Source: Filosporella fistucella (taxonomy: Eukaryota; Ascomycota; Leotiomycetes; Helotiales). Taken from it: a stretch of 64,000 nt of DNA. Position numbers and translations under genes: made by a program. Below are positions 11,281-21,175 of the stretch, in pieces. Position 1 is the stretch's first letter. The number at the start of each line of letters is the position of its first letter. Below the pieces are notes generated by a model that did not search any database, was not told the DNA's origin, and saw only the letters and a program-made list of their open reading frames with translations. The stretch spans positions 62,001 through 126,000 of the forward strand of contig JAQJZZ010000002.1 of NCBI GenBank assembly GCA_030077755.1. The letters run 5' to 3'.

Positions 11281-12800
11281 GGCGTGTTAACACTCTTTTG
11301 ACCAGTCGTAGACCGAAGCAACTTCTTCATTCACATCACCGTACGTGATGTTCTCCAAAACAGAAAACGTAAATTACCGGGAGCGCTAGGGATATGGGTT
11401 TCAGTAGACCGATAAGCATCTCCCCGCGGACGGGATCAACGCTTTACGTTCATATTATAATAAGCTAGGGTTAGCGGCACTCGAAAAACTCTAAGTGATC
11501 GCTACGGGAACGAAGTTCTAAGGAGGCACACAGAAATTAGGGAGACTAGATATGTCTTCTATCCTTCGCGATTATTACTATAACGATGAAACTTTATAAA
11601 TATTCTAGGATAAACTCTATAGTGTCCTAGAATATATTAATTGGAAATAGATAGAGCGTGCTAAGCTCTTTTTCGCAAAATACGTAATAGCTAATAGTAT
11701 TCCTTTTGCTCTATAAGGTTTTCTTAGAGAGAACTCTATAAGTTAAAAGTAATAATATAGAAATAGTACTAATTATTATATAGGCTTCTCTAGGTATCGC
11801 GGAGGTCTTTACTTGTACCGGCGGCTTTGCGATCAAAAATCTCCTATCGCGTGTGATTGAGACTTTTACCTAGTTAATTTAGGTTACTTACTCACTAGAG
11901 TCCATCTAGCCGGGAGGTGAAGGTATGTGTCTTAGAAAATTGGTGTGGTGTTTTAGAGGATATCGACTTAAGGTTTCCTCTAAAGCTTTTAAACGGAAGA
12001 GCACCTGCTAAGTCAATTATGTGATAGGTCACGTTTCGACTGTTCGCGTCCGTCTTCTTTATGCCTCTATTCGATAAAGAATTTTGAAGCTTGCTAAAAC
12101 ACGACACGAGTACTTTCTAGTTGAGAACTATAGAGCACTGGTCAATAATCTTGACTCTATGCACGCAATTAGCCTCTTCTATTATAGTCTTATATAAGAT
12201 AGTTTTCCAAAAATAGGCATCACTCTAACTAAGTAAGAAATTGAGGATTTTATCACGTTATTCCGATATGTTATATACTTGACTAGTATACTTATAATCT
12301 ACTAGGAAATTATTGAAAAGGCAAAGGCTGTGATAGAGACTATGATACTCTATAATATTATAAGAAATCCTTATTAAGAGAATATAGGTTACTGATTTTC
12401 GTCATAGAGCTGGACCCTAGTAAGAAATCCAAGATATTAGCTTATAATTTATCAAATAGCTCAAAGATCAACCTCCCGTCTACCTTTCTGGTGGACTCTT
12501 GGAGGCTAGCTGTCGATAGCTATATGGATATAAGATGTGCGACGCTCTCGGTCTAAGACGTCCAAGTATCTATTACTCTATCGTGTTCACTAGCTATAAT
12601 ATTGCTATTTCGCTTTTAGCTCACGCTTACCGGCTTATTGCTGCCTTCAATAGGTACATGTTAGGGTTTGTGACTACCCTTATTATTAAAACGGTATACT
12701 GACATTAACCGCTTATCCAAAGACAATTCGCGGTTGCTATATAGTGCAATTCATGGATATGCTAGTTTGGCTAGTGGTAAAGGCCTATTCGATTAAAAAT
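11281..12800. repeat. Decayed, stop-dense repeat-like DNA
   Basis: Composition changes abruptly to TA-rich DNA full of TATA, CTATA and TAG/TAA words with almost no ORF on either strand, as expected of an old transposon eroded by RIP. The left edge begins TGTTAACACT at 11286; the 24 bases from 11289 match 33583-33606 with three differences, two of them C/T (see findings). I could not recognise any transposase, reverse transcriptase or integrase remnant, so the element class is open. Confidence 0.45.
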
Positions 12801-12895
12801 TTGTTCCATGGCCAGATCAGAAATTAGGCAAGGAAGTAGATCTATCGGAGGTCGGAGGAGCCAAAAGACTCTCGAGGCTATTAGAGAATATTTTC

Positions 12896-13471
12896 TTAGC
12901 GTTCTTTCTGATAGCTTTTGTCCTTGGTGTTTTGGCCCTGGCCAGTAGCATTAAGCTTGCCGCGTCTGCGATCTGTAACCCAAGCGCCGGCATGTGGACC
13001 GGTGCAATATGTCGCGGCCTGTAGCGACACAAAACTGCATCGGACCATCCTGCGGGCGATGTTTTCAGCCTGGCCTGGTATAATAGACTATCCTGAGCAC
13101 CGATTGTAAGTGGAGAGGGAAATGGGTTGATTGGGGCTATGACAAGCTTACTGCTTGAAACCATGTATTGACATGATCTTTGCATCTGATCTAATCGTTC
13201 CGTGATGTGATTGACTTCTATTCTCAAATTCAGCGGCTTTGTCAACTCGAAGTTATCTGCTTGATCTGGGTCTGTGGAGTACCTTCAGTCTTCCTAGACG
13301 AGTATAACCGCCTTGAAGCTAACCTGTCGTGGCTATTTGTTGATAGTGTTGCCTAATACAAAGGGCCACTACCCTTTTGAGACATCTAGATCCACCTTTT
13401 AGAGAACCGTTATGTCCAAATCTGTCAGAGGGTGATGGAAGGAAATCGTTTTGGAGATATCGCCATGTGTC
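12896..13471 (-). CDS. Small spliced gene or gene relic of unknown family (5' end uncertain)
   Basis: Three exons joined in phase: 13471-13324, 13256-13152 and 13074-12896, with GTTAGC...CAG and GTAAGC...CAG introns of 67 and 77 nt, ending in TAA at 12898-12896. The chain of about 143 residues starts DTWRYLQNDFLPSP, continues through a helical part (LNLRIEVNHITERLDQMQR) and a Cys-containing part (RCSFVSLQAATYCTGPHAG), and ends KSYQKER. Three exons that keep one frame through canonical splice sites argue that this is or was coding. I do not recognise the family. An in-frame TAG lies just before 13471, inside what would be an acceptor (ACATAG), and I found no start codon that joins in phase, so the 5' end may be missing. 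It borders the decayed repeat block. Confidence 0.45.
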
Positions 13472-14046
13472 CTATGTAAACCGTAGATCGATATATAAAT
13501 TCTCACGAATTGATTGCCTCCACCTCGTTTCGCTCATATCCGTAAGAATAATGGCTCACGCTTTGATAGACATGAAGTGTCGAAATGTCATACATTTATA
13601 GCGGCCCGCAGGTATTTCAGCTGGTCTGCCAGGGGGAGAGGCGGGAAACAGAGAAGTGATCAATCAAACCATCCGTTGGACAGCACATGCTTACACCACC
13701 ACATTTGTGAAGTACTTCAAGCGTGGTACTTTCACAAGCGACGACGAAGCGAAGACGAGGACGAGGACGAAGTGAAGACAGACGACCAATTCATGGGGGA
13801 AAACTTTTCTTGTTTTGGAAAAGATCCAGAGATTTCCTATATCGGTCCGAATAACATAGCTGCCTTAGTCGATTCCACAGGCAAAATCATAAATCAATGA
13901 TTTAATCGCAGGTAGTTTGCTTGTTTGTGCATCAGATGGTACCTATATTCTGTTACCTTCGTCATCCTCATACGACTAGTACTAAAGGCATATAAACGTA
14001 AAACATCACAAGCGGGTAGCTCAAATCTTCAAGGGGTTACAGTCAA
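13472..14046. other. Intergenic
   Basis: Between the unknown spliced gene and the SDR gene, both on the minus strand. It contains a GAGGACGAGGACGAAG simple-repeat stretch near 13753-13772. A 128-aa plus-strand ORF (13514-13900) is antisense and of low complexity; no gene supported. Confidence 0.4.
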
Positions 14047-14950
14047 TTACAGTTCGAAATGAGCTAACAAAATGTTTGACAAGGAATCAAAGTTCTCCTT
14101 TCGCAGCTTCACGATTTCCTGGAACGAATCTTCCGACCCAGCAGCACCAACAATGACATGGTCTGATCCAGCTTCCAACTGTGCCCATGCCTGCTCGATG
14201 AAAGCCCCAACAGGCATACCAAAAGATCGACCCCGTTCTCCCATGTAGTCGTGAAGCTCGGCTATTCCAACTTAGCAAACGTACACTCATTGAACTATAA
14301 ATCATGTGAAAAGACAACTTACTTTGCACAACTGGAGGCCAGATCTCGATTATTTTCGTATTCGACCCTTGCTGCTGCTGACGACGGAGACAGTAAATAT
14401 ATGCACTTAGGGCTGCCTTCGAAGCACAATATGCTGGCATCGTGACGGCAGGGATAATTGCTAGTAGAGTGCCAGTGATGACCAATGCGGTAGGAAATGG
14501 CTTCGACAACAAATGCGGGAGGAATTTTATCGATAGATCCACCAGACGAGAGAAGTTCGTGCTTATTTCTTCATGGAAGGCATCTAGGTTGACTTCCGAA
14601 GGTCTCGAAAGACGAACCTGACTTTGCACTCCGGAGTTGAGGAAGACGCAATCAAGATCCGGGTAGTCATCTACAATACTTTTGGTAGTTAGTCTGACGA
14701 TGCAGAGAATGTGATACTACACACACACTCACCTTTTCACAAAGGCATCTAACCCAACTCTATCCGTGATGTCGTATCGAACTCCGGCGGCTTTTTCATC
14801 TCCATGCTTTTGTACAAACTGGTCCAATTTTTCCTGGCGACGACCGACCGCAATAACCTTCGCTCCCTCCAAGATGAGTTTGTCTGCCATGGCAGCCCCT
14901 ATGCCGGAGGTGGCTCCGATTAGGAGCACTCGCTTGTGGTGAAATGCCAT
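14047..14950 (-). CDS. Short-chain dehydrogenase/reductase (SDR)
   Basis: 262-aa classical SDR from three exons, 14950-14733, 14678-14323 and 14261-14047, with introns of 54 and 61 nt. Near the N-terminus RVLLIGATSGIG is the dinucleotide-binding loop, followed by AVGRRQEKL; an Arg at that place favours NADP(H). The active-site YCASK is present (PAYCASKAAL). The position 13 residues before the catalytic Tyr, normally Ser (VSSGLAF in relatives), is Thr here (VITGTLLAIIP), a conservative but unusual change. The C-terminal part ends FDSLSNILLAHFEL. It is divergent from the Zn2Cys6 regulator at 15764 with an 813-bp shared upstream region, so co-regulation is plausible. Substrate not predictable. 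Confidence 0.88.
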
Positions 14951-15763
14951 GTCGTGAGACGGGAAGATGAGGTTTACAGATTCGAATTGACGGTTATATC
15001 CAAAATTCCAGGCGTATTCTCTTGACGTGGTGCGTGAAACGGCGACGCTTTTTGTACATGCCCCCAAATCAACACTTCGGAACTCGGTCTTTGACATGAT
15101 AAGGTCTTTTGCAGTGTACATCTGCTGTCCCTTTCCTATCCATGAGGCAATTATTGCTAGGCTGAATATGGCGCGCTTTCCGGATCACATTTGCTAAAAC
15201 GGGCTTTCTCGCATATTCGGGCTTAGGATTCGGATATAAGTCTCTTTCGACTATTCAGGTTTGACATTCGGCATCTTCCCCCACTACGTAGCCGCAAATT
15301 GTTCTCCATATAGTAAAGCTCCCGCAACCTTATTTCAGTAAGGAGTCATTATTCATGGAACCTATTGGCACCTCAGGTTCGATGTCACCGGAACGCTAAC
15401 TGCTTTAGATCTAGGTGATATTAAGCGTAAACATCGCATTACATTGCATTGCATTATTTACTACATACTCCGTACCTACGATCACTCTCCTGCTGTGCCC
15501 ATTTGCGCTCTTCACTCCCGACCCTTACTCCAAATCTTCTATACCCCATATTCTAGGGACTTCTTATGGCTTCTTTCGGTCATTACGATAGGCACAGCGG
15601 ACAACGGACATCATTCGGACAGCGAAGTAGGGAATTCGAACCTCAGTGAAAGTCACCTGCCTCCCTTTCCTTTTCTATTCTTGCGGAAACCACCTGCCCC
15701 GCCTCACCAAATCCAGTACTTTATCACGAGCTAGTTCCAGCCGATCATCCGATTCATTGAACC
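14951..15763. promoter_or_regulatory. Divergent intergenic region between SDR and Zn2Cys6 genes
   Basis: 813 bp separating two outward-facing starts (14950 on minus, 15764 on plus). Several CGG/CCG triplets occur (for example TTTCCGGATC near 15180 and CCGGAACG near 15388), the type of half-site Zn2Cys6 proteins bind, but spacing and orientation give no defined operator. Confidence 0.3.
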
Positions 15764-17235
15764 ATGGTATATTGGGGAAAGCCCTCAAGCGATTGCATCC
15801 CATGCAGAAAGAGGAAGCTCCGTGTAGGTTAGATACTACAATTGATTAAACTTGCCAGTAAGGCTGACGCTAATTACAGTGCGACCTACGCCGTAGCAGC
15901 TGTGGCCAGTGCCAGAGAGCAAAGCTCTTCTGCTATGGATATCGTGATCCTAACGAGCTAATTATCCGCGATGAGACTATTTCGACGAAGCGGAAGGTGT
16001 TAGCACGCCAGGTTGAGGCGTCGTCCTCCCCACCCCAAACGTTGCAACTCAGCTGGGAGGTTCGTGCTCGAGAGGCCTTCTTCACCGATTACGTTTTTGG
16101 ATTTTCACGCAGTTATGAGGTTCTGGCTCCACTTTGCGAGCAGGCTTCTGCAACAGGCCATCTGGCTGCAAGTGTTGATGCAGTCAGCCTGGCATTTATG
16201 TCGTTCCGGTCCAATGCTCCGCATTTGAGACAGCTGGCAAAGGAGAAATATGTGGCAGCCCTTCAGAAGGTTGGTCAAACACTGCCCATACTGGAGATCT
16301 CCGCGGTCGATGAAATCGTACAGTCGGTTCTGTTGCTCGATCTCTATGAGAAATTTGTCAATCAAAATCCACAGAGCTCAATGGCATGGATGAGCCATGT
16401 CTTAGGCGCAATTTCTTTAGTCAAGGCCTGCGGAGATAGGCTTATCACCACCCATACTGGCCGTCGACTGGCAACTCGTCTGGCGATGACTTTGGCGATC
16501 AGTTGTGGAGCAGCCAGGATACGGATCCCAGATGACTTGATGACTCTGCGCAAAGCCTTATCTACCGTTGTCAGTGATACAAAATGGGATTTTACCGCAA
16601 TCGTAGTTGATGTGGTCAATCTGCAAGCTGATATTGCTAGTCTTCGAATCACCGACTCGTCAGAAATTTCTGGGAGGGCCAAGGAATTGGATACGCAACT
16701 TGAGAGCTTGGAAAAGACGTTGCCACCGATTTGGGCCCCTCAAAGCGTATCCATGCCAGCACACCCACTACTCTTCGGCAACTCTTACGATGTCTACCAA
16801 GATCACTTTGTGGCGCAAGTCCGGAACGCATTTCGGACTGTACGCTTGATGCTTAACGACTTAATTCTGAAGCATTGCCCACCGGAACTTCCCATCCAGA
16901 GAAGTGACGCCGCCAAAGCCATCAACCTCCTGCCGGAACAAATATGTGCAGCAGTTACGCACTTTGTGTTGCCAGGAGCCCGACAAGGCAACGAGGAGCC
17001 ATTCTCGCCGCCACAAACGCTACAATGCTACACTCTCATCCCGCCGCTTTACATTGCTGGACAACTATCACCAGATCATGCTCTGCGGAATTGGGCAATT
17101 CATGTTATGGATCATATGGCTGAGGCTGGCACAATGAAGATTGCGAGGGATGTTGCCAATCTGTTGAGGCTTACGCCTGAAGTAAATTACTGGCTAGTCT
17201 ATTCCATGGTTGGGTGTTACGCTCTGGCCGCTTGA
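15764..17235 (+). CDS. Zn2Cys6 (Gal4-type) transcription factor
   Basis: 471-aa nuclear regulator from two exons, 15764-15823 and 15880-17235. The start ATG begins MVYWGKPSSDC. The splice joins exactly inside the zinc cluster: C-IP-C-RKRKLR-C-DLRRSS-C-GQ-C-QRAKLF-C, i.e. CX2CX6CX6CX2CX6C, within residues 11-40. The remaining ~400 residues are helical and resemble the fungal-specific regulatory domain of short Gal4-type proteins, starting around QLSWEVRAREAFFTDYVFGF. The short length, with the zinc cluster at the extreme N-terminus and no long linker, is typical of that subgroup. Neighbouring SDR, EthD, DJ-1 and oxidoreductase genes are candidate targets, but that is inference. Confidence 0.9.
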
Positions 17236-17519
17236 CAGTCCAGAGCTATTGTTCTGATTCTAGAAAGGACGACAGAAGCATCATGTATACCCGTTAAGTC
17301 TAGGATAGAGTAGAACCTCTTACAAATGATACTTGCTCAAAGATAGAACCCAAAAGGTTCTATCTATGATCGGAGGATTTCAGTGATTGCTGTCTAGATA
17401 TTTACTTTCTTTTATCCTTTGGTTTCCCACATCCAGAATAAGTACGCTCATGCCCATGATTTGGCTCGAGAAGATGATTTTGACATGTCAAGGCACTTTC
17501 GATGGTATCAACAGGATGG
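17236..17519. other. 3' flank of the regulator gene
   Basis: 284 bp, presumably 3' UTR. A 12-base inverted pair AACCTTTTGGGTT / AGAACCCAAAAGGTTCT lies near 17345-17363 and could form a hairpin. No gene seen. Confidence 0.35.
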
Positions 17520-17830
17520 TCACTTTGCAATCGACACAAAACTCTAGATGAAAGCTGATAAGTCCCAATATCTCTTTGGTGTTAACAAGATCTGACTTAC
17601 GATAAATTTGGAATAGAGATCGAGGCGATTGTAAAAGATCGTTTTAGCGACGTTTTGGTTCAAGGCGTATTCATCTCAATCCCAACTACGCCCTTCGAAC
17701 AACATACCTTTCTGCGTTGAATGAGATAAGGCATACCGCGAGACAGTGAAAGAAAAGCTTTACACGACACATGAAGATTCAACCATGCCAATTTCAGCTG
17801 AGACACGGCAATAAATTGATTTCTAGCTAC
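17520..17830 (-). CDS. Unrecognised spliced coding segment, 3' end of a small gene or relic
   Basis: Exon-like blocks 17830-17737, 17674-17601 and 17543-17520 join in one frame through GTATGC...GAG and GTAAGT...TAG introns. The encoded tail contains FIAVSQLKLAWLNLHVSCK, then DEYALNQNVAKTIFYNRLDL, and ends in SFVSIAK and a stop at 17522-17520. Amino-acid composition looks like real protein. The 5' part is unclear; a block near 17880-17925 could encode LTEVADEYATSK but I could not join it in phase. Family unknown. A different choice of final splice gives a longer, Cys/His-containing tail. Confidence 0.3.
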
Positions 17831-18071
17831 CTAAAGCGAATTACAAAGAATGAGAGAGCTAGGTGTGCCCCATCAGGAAGAGATTTTTGATGTTGCGTAC
17901 TCGTCTGCAACTTCTGTCAACTGGTAGCAGCCACTACTAACCCAGGTTCACATCCAGTGAGACAAGATGAGCTGAACTACAAGTCAGGAATCTAAGTTTC
18001 ACAGTCAAGTTTCAAGACATTGTGAAAAAGAGTCTTACATCCAAAGATATGTCTGTTGAATTCATTTCGTC

Positions 18072-18470
18072 TCAAGCACTCTTGGCGAAAGGTTGCAACT
18101 TCATGAAGATTGGGGCCTCTTTGCTGAAGTTCGGGACGTCTGCGAAGATCTTTTTGCCTGCCTCAGAAAGGGGTAGCGAGTTGAATGCGTCTTCGGAAGT
18201 CCATTCCACTTGCGCCTGGATGCAGAACGGCGCATCGGCAGGTAACGTGTTGACGTCCCACGACACAAGCGTCGAAGGGAATGATTTGGCTATCAGAGGC
18301 ATATGCGAGTTGACATAGTATTCTAGGTCGAAGATTGCCCCTTGGGTGAATAGAATCTGTATTGCAATCTTAGTACAGTCCGAGGAATAGGTGAGCCCAT
18401 AACAGCTGGCAGGCAGTAAAGATTTGAAAGAAACATGATTGGGTTCACTAACTGTATATTTGACAGTCAT
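18072..18470 (-). CDS. EthD-domain protein
   Basis: 100-aa protein from two exons, 18470-18453 (only 18 nt, MTVKYT) and 18356-18072, with a 96-nt intron. It reads ILFTQGAIFDLEYYVNSHMP, then PLIAKSF, APFCIQAQVEW and IFADVPNFSKEAP. This is the ferredoxin-like alpha/beta fold of EthD proteins: a DxxYY...HMPL signature and a C-terminal VPNF motif. Family members are small dimeric cytosolic proteins near degradation or polyketide-modifying genes; some act as cyclases or dehydratases, most have no assigned reaction. It is divergent from the DJ-1-like gene at 19201 (730 bp apart). Confidence 0.9.
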   Translation of the reverse strand: MTVKYTVSEPNHVSFKSLLPASCYGLTYSSDCTKIAIQILFTQGAIFDLEYYVNSHMPLIAKSFPSTLVSWDVNTLPADAPFCIQAQVEWTSEDAFNSLPLSEAGKKIFADVPNFSKEAPIFMKLQPFAKSA

Positions 18471-19200
18471 TTTGAGATGACAGTTGGTAACGTGTTGTGT
18501 GAGATGAAAGCAAATAAAGCAATGATTGATATGCAAACTGTAATTCCATATCTGAAAAGGCGAGGCCTCTGAGTTTATTCATTTGAAACCTACTCTAAGC
18601 TTTGAATAAGTATGTACGTAGGAGTACCTAGTATTCCTGATGTGGCTTAGGGACATCTGCGGACCGATCAATCAAAAATTGTGCCGAGTCAGAACATACA
18701 GCATATATCCCTGCGGGGGTACCTGGATATGTTATGGCCTGACGGGAAGTTTCTCTTACCTTTCTTACCCCGTAGGATATGCAACTATCCAAGGTGGATT
18801 CTACTGGGCAGACTTACAGGCAAGTGGCGGAAGACGTGTATCATCGTGGTGCGAGGTAATAGGGCAGGCTATTAGAGTTTGGCCCCTGTAAATTGACAGG
18901 CTTCAAAAATGTCGTCTTGTAATGCTTCGGTCTTAAGATTCGGACTTCGCTCTTAAAATACGCTTTAAGTGCATTTTCTCAAACATTTTTCTTTGCCGTT
19001 CGATTCCAGTATGATGCTTGATAAGTCATGGCGGGCCGACGAGTTGGGTGTAAATTTTCAGTCACACGAACACAGCTGAGCTAAGGTTGACAGTTATATA
19101 ACTACCATTAAGTGCATGTTTCACTACCAAGAGATCCCCATTACCAGCTTACCGTTTTCGAAAAAGGTATCTAGCTTCGTTTGTGAATAATATCGCGAAA
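18471..19200. promoter_or_regulatory. Divergent intergenic region between EthD and DJ-1-like genes
   Basis: 730 bp. A TATA-like TTATATAA lies at about 19094-19101, roughly 105 bp before the DJ-1 start codon. No other defined site. Confidence 0.4.
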
Positions 19201-20035
19201 ATGGCTCCCAAAATTCTCGTTGTTCTAACATCAGTCGATAAGTACCCAACTGGTAAGCCTACAGGCTGGTATTTGGTAAGTCCTTATCGTATCTTAGATA
19301 CACATCTATTGGACGTTGACTGATTCAACCTCTTCATTCTTGCAGCCGGAGTTCGCACACCCATATCACGTCCTCAGTCCCCACACCGAGATGATCGTTG
19401 CTTCGCCCAAAGGTGGTGTTGCACCACAGGACCCCAAATCGCAAGAAGAGTTCAAAGATGACAAGATCAGCGTCGATTTCTTGCATAACCAGAGATCTCT
19501 ATATGAGGAGACTGAGAAGTTAGAGAACTTCGTTGGTAGAGCTGAGGAATTCGCTGCAATCTTCTATGTTGGTGGTCAGGGCCGTACGCTACTTTCACTT
19601 ACACCCCATCTTTCGATAATGAATACATAGCAAGGAAGGGAACTGATGAAAGTAGCCATGTTCGATCTAGCCATGGACCCTATCTCCCACCAAATCATCA
19701 ATGAATTCTACGTGGCCGGCAAAATCGTGGCCGCTGTGTGTCACGGCCCAGCAGCGCTTGCTTTTGTTATGCTGCCTGATGGCACACCGTTCGTTGCTGG
19801 TGCCAAAGTGACCGGCTTCTCTAACAGTGAGGAAGATGCTGTTGGAGGTACTGCTGAGATGCCATTTTTGCTTGAGACGGAGCTGAACAAAGCTAGCGGG
19901 GGCGGGTATGTGAGAAGCGCAGAGAACTGGGGAAAGCACGTAGTGGTGGATCGTGATGGCAAGTTGATAACTGGACAGAATCCCGCGAGTGCTTACGGTG
20001 TTGGGGAAGCACTTTTGAAGTCTATTCAAGCCTGA
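19201..20035 (+). CDS. DJ-1/PfpI family protein (Hsp31-like glyoxalase III/chaperone type)
   Basis: 230-aa protein from exons 19201-19275, 19346-19583 and 19656-20035. It begins MAPKILVVLTSVDKYP, has the TGWYLPEFAHPY segment with the conserved Glu, and the nucleophile elbow AAVCHGPAAL carrying the catalytic Cys and following His. The motif that is usually GGHG (FYVGGHG) reads FYVGGQG here, so one histidine of the active-site environment is Gln. Length matches class I fungal Hsp31 proteins, which convert methylglyoxal to lactate without glutathione and act as stress chaperones. Being beside oxidoreductase genes fits a carbonyl-stress role, by inference. Confidence 0.9.
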
Positions 20036-21175
20036 GGCTGTACAAAAATATGAATAGCTTAGTGGTCTGTGGCAAGTTGTTATGGGCTTCTCTCAGTGAG
20101 CTATCAAGCCTGAATCTAGGATTCGGATAATGACCAGACGAAAATGGTCAACTTTTACTACCTGAAAAAAGTCTAATGTATGTATGCATGCTTAAAGGGA
20201 CTAATTGACTTGAGGTCCCAGGAATTTGACACCAAAATGATCTAAGGTTTCGTTTCAGCACATCGACGTGAATTGTCAGGAAAGTAAAGTCAAAAGAATT
20301 CAAGTTGCAAAGCAGTATTTACATCATATTCCGGTACGACATAGTTATAGCCAATAGGAGAGGAACAGAAGGCCGTAATGAATAGTCAAAAATGGCCTGG
20401 TAATTGTTAGCCTAATTCCGAAACTCGACCCGTGAATTTTTCTGTCAATTGGAAAAAGCTACGATACATTCAGTCCACTTTAACATGATTCGAATAAGAA
20501 ATTTAAATGTAACCATCAGATCCGAGGCGATGTAAGCGCCAAAACATCATCGAAATTGACTTCTATACTTTTACCAACCATGAAGCTAAGCTATGGACTC
20601 AATTACAAGACTCACCATTACCTACCTCGTGGCAACCCATCTGGCACTGCCTGCCAGCTGCGAATAGGCTAATATGGCTAAATGCTAGTTCATGTTCGTT
20701 TGACGTGAGTCGTGGTGACATCTGTAACGCAAGTGAGCGGTGGCCTAGTGTTTTCTCTGTAACCTCAAAAAGCTAGCCTTCCAGCGTCCCGAACACATCT
20801 GTAGACCTGCGGCCTTATATCCCGGAAAGAGTCTCATTAAAAAAATCATAATTCTCTTATCAAACTTTGATGCTCAAAAAGATTCGTACGATGATCATGT
20901 TCTGTATATTCTGCGACGTCTATATTACTGTTAAAGCTCGGCAAATCTGGAGTATCTGCAAATCAAGCAAGAAGGGATGGATAATGGCACTATCGTATAA
21001 TATGATTTTACATAGTCAAAAGAATAATAATTGTGGCGCGAACGTGGGAGAATGGGAGAATAACAAAGAGAGAGTCTTTCGATGCAGGAAGTTCTATATT
21101 TGTATAATTACAATACCTTAATGAAACCCTAAATTCAAGGACATCATCCGTATTATCAACCTCGTCGCTGTTGCT
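20036..21175. other. Convergent intergenic region, no supported gene
   Basis: About 1.1 kb between the 3' ends of the DJ-1-like (+) and MDR (-) genes. An 84-aa plus-strand ORF at 20867-21121 has no domain and odd composition; I do not support it. Confidence 0.45.

Noticed and set aside
12817..13245. 142-aa unspliced minus-strand ORF
   Set aside because: Overlaps the spliced gene; two introns with canonical sites give a better protein in a different frame downstream.
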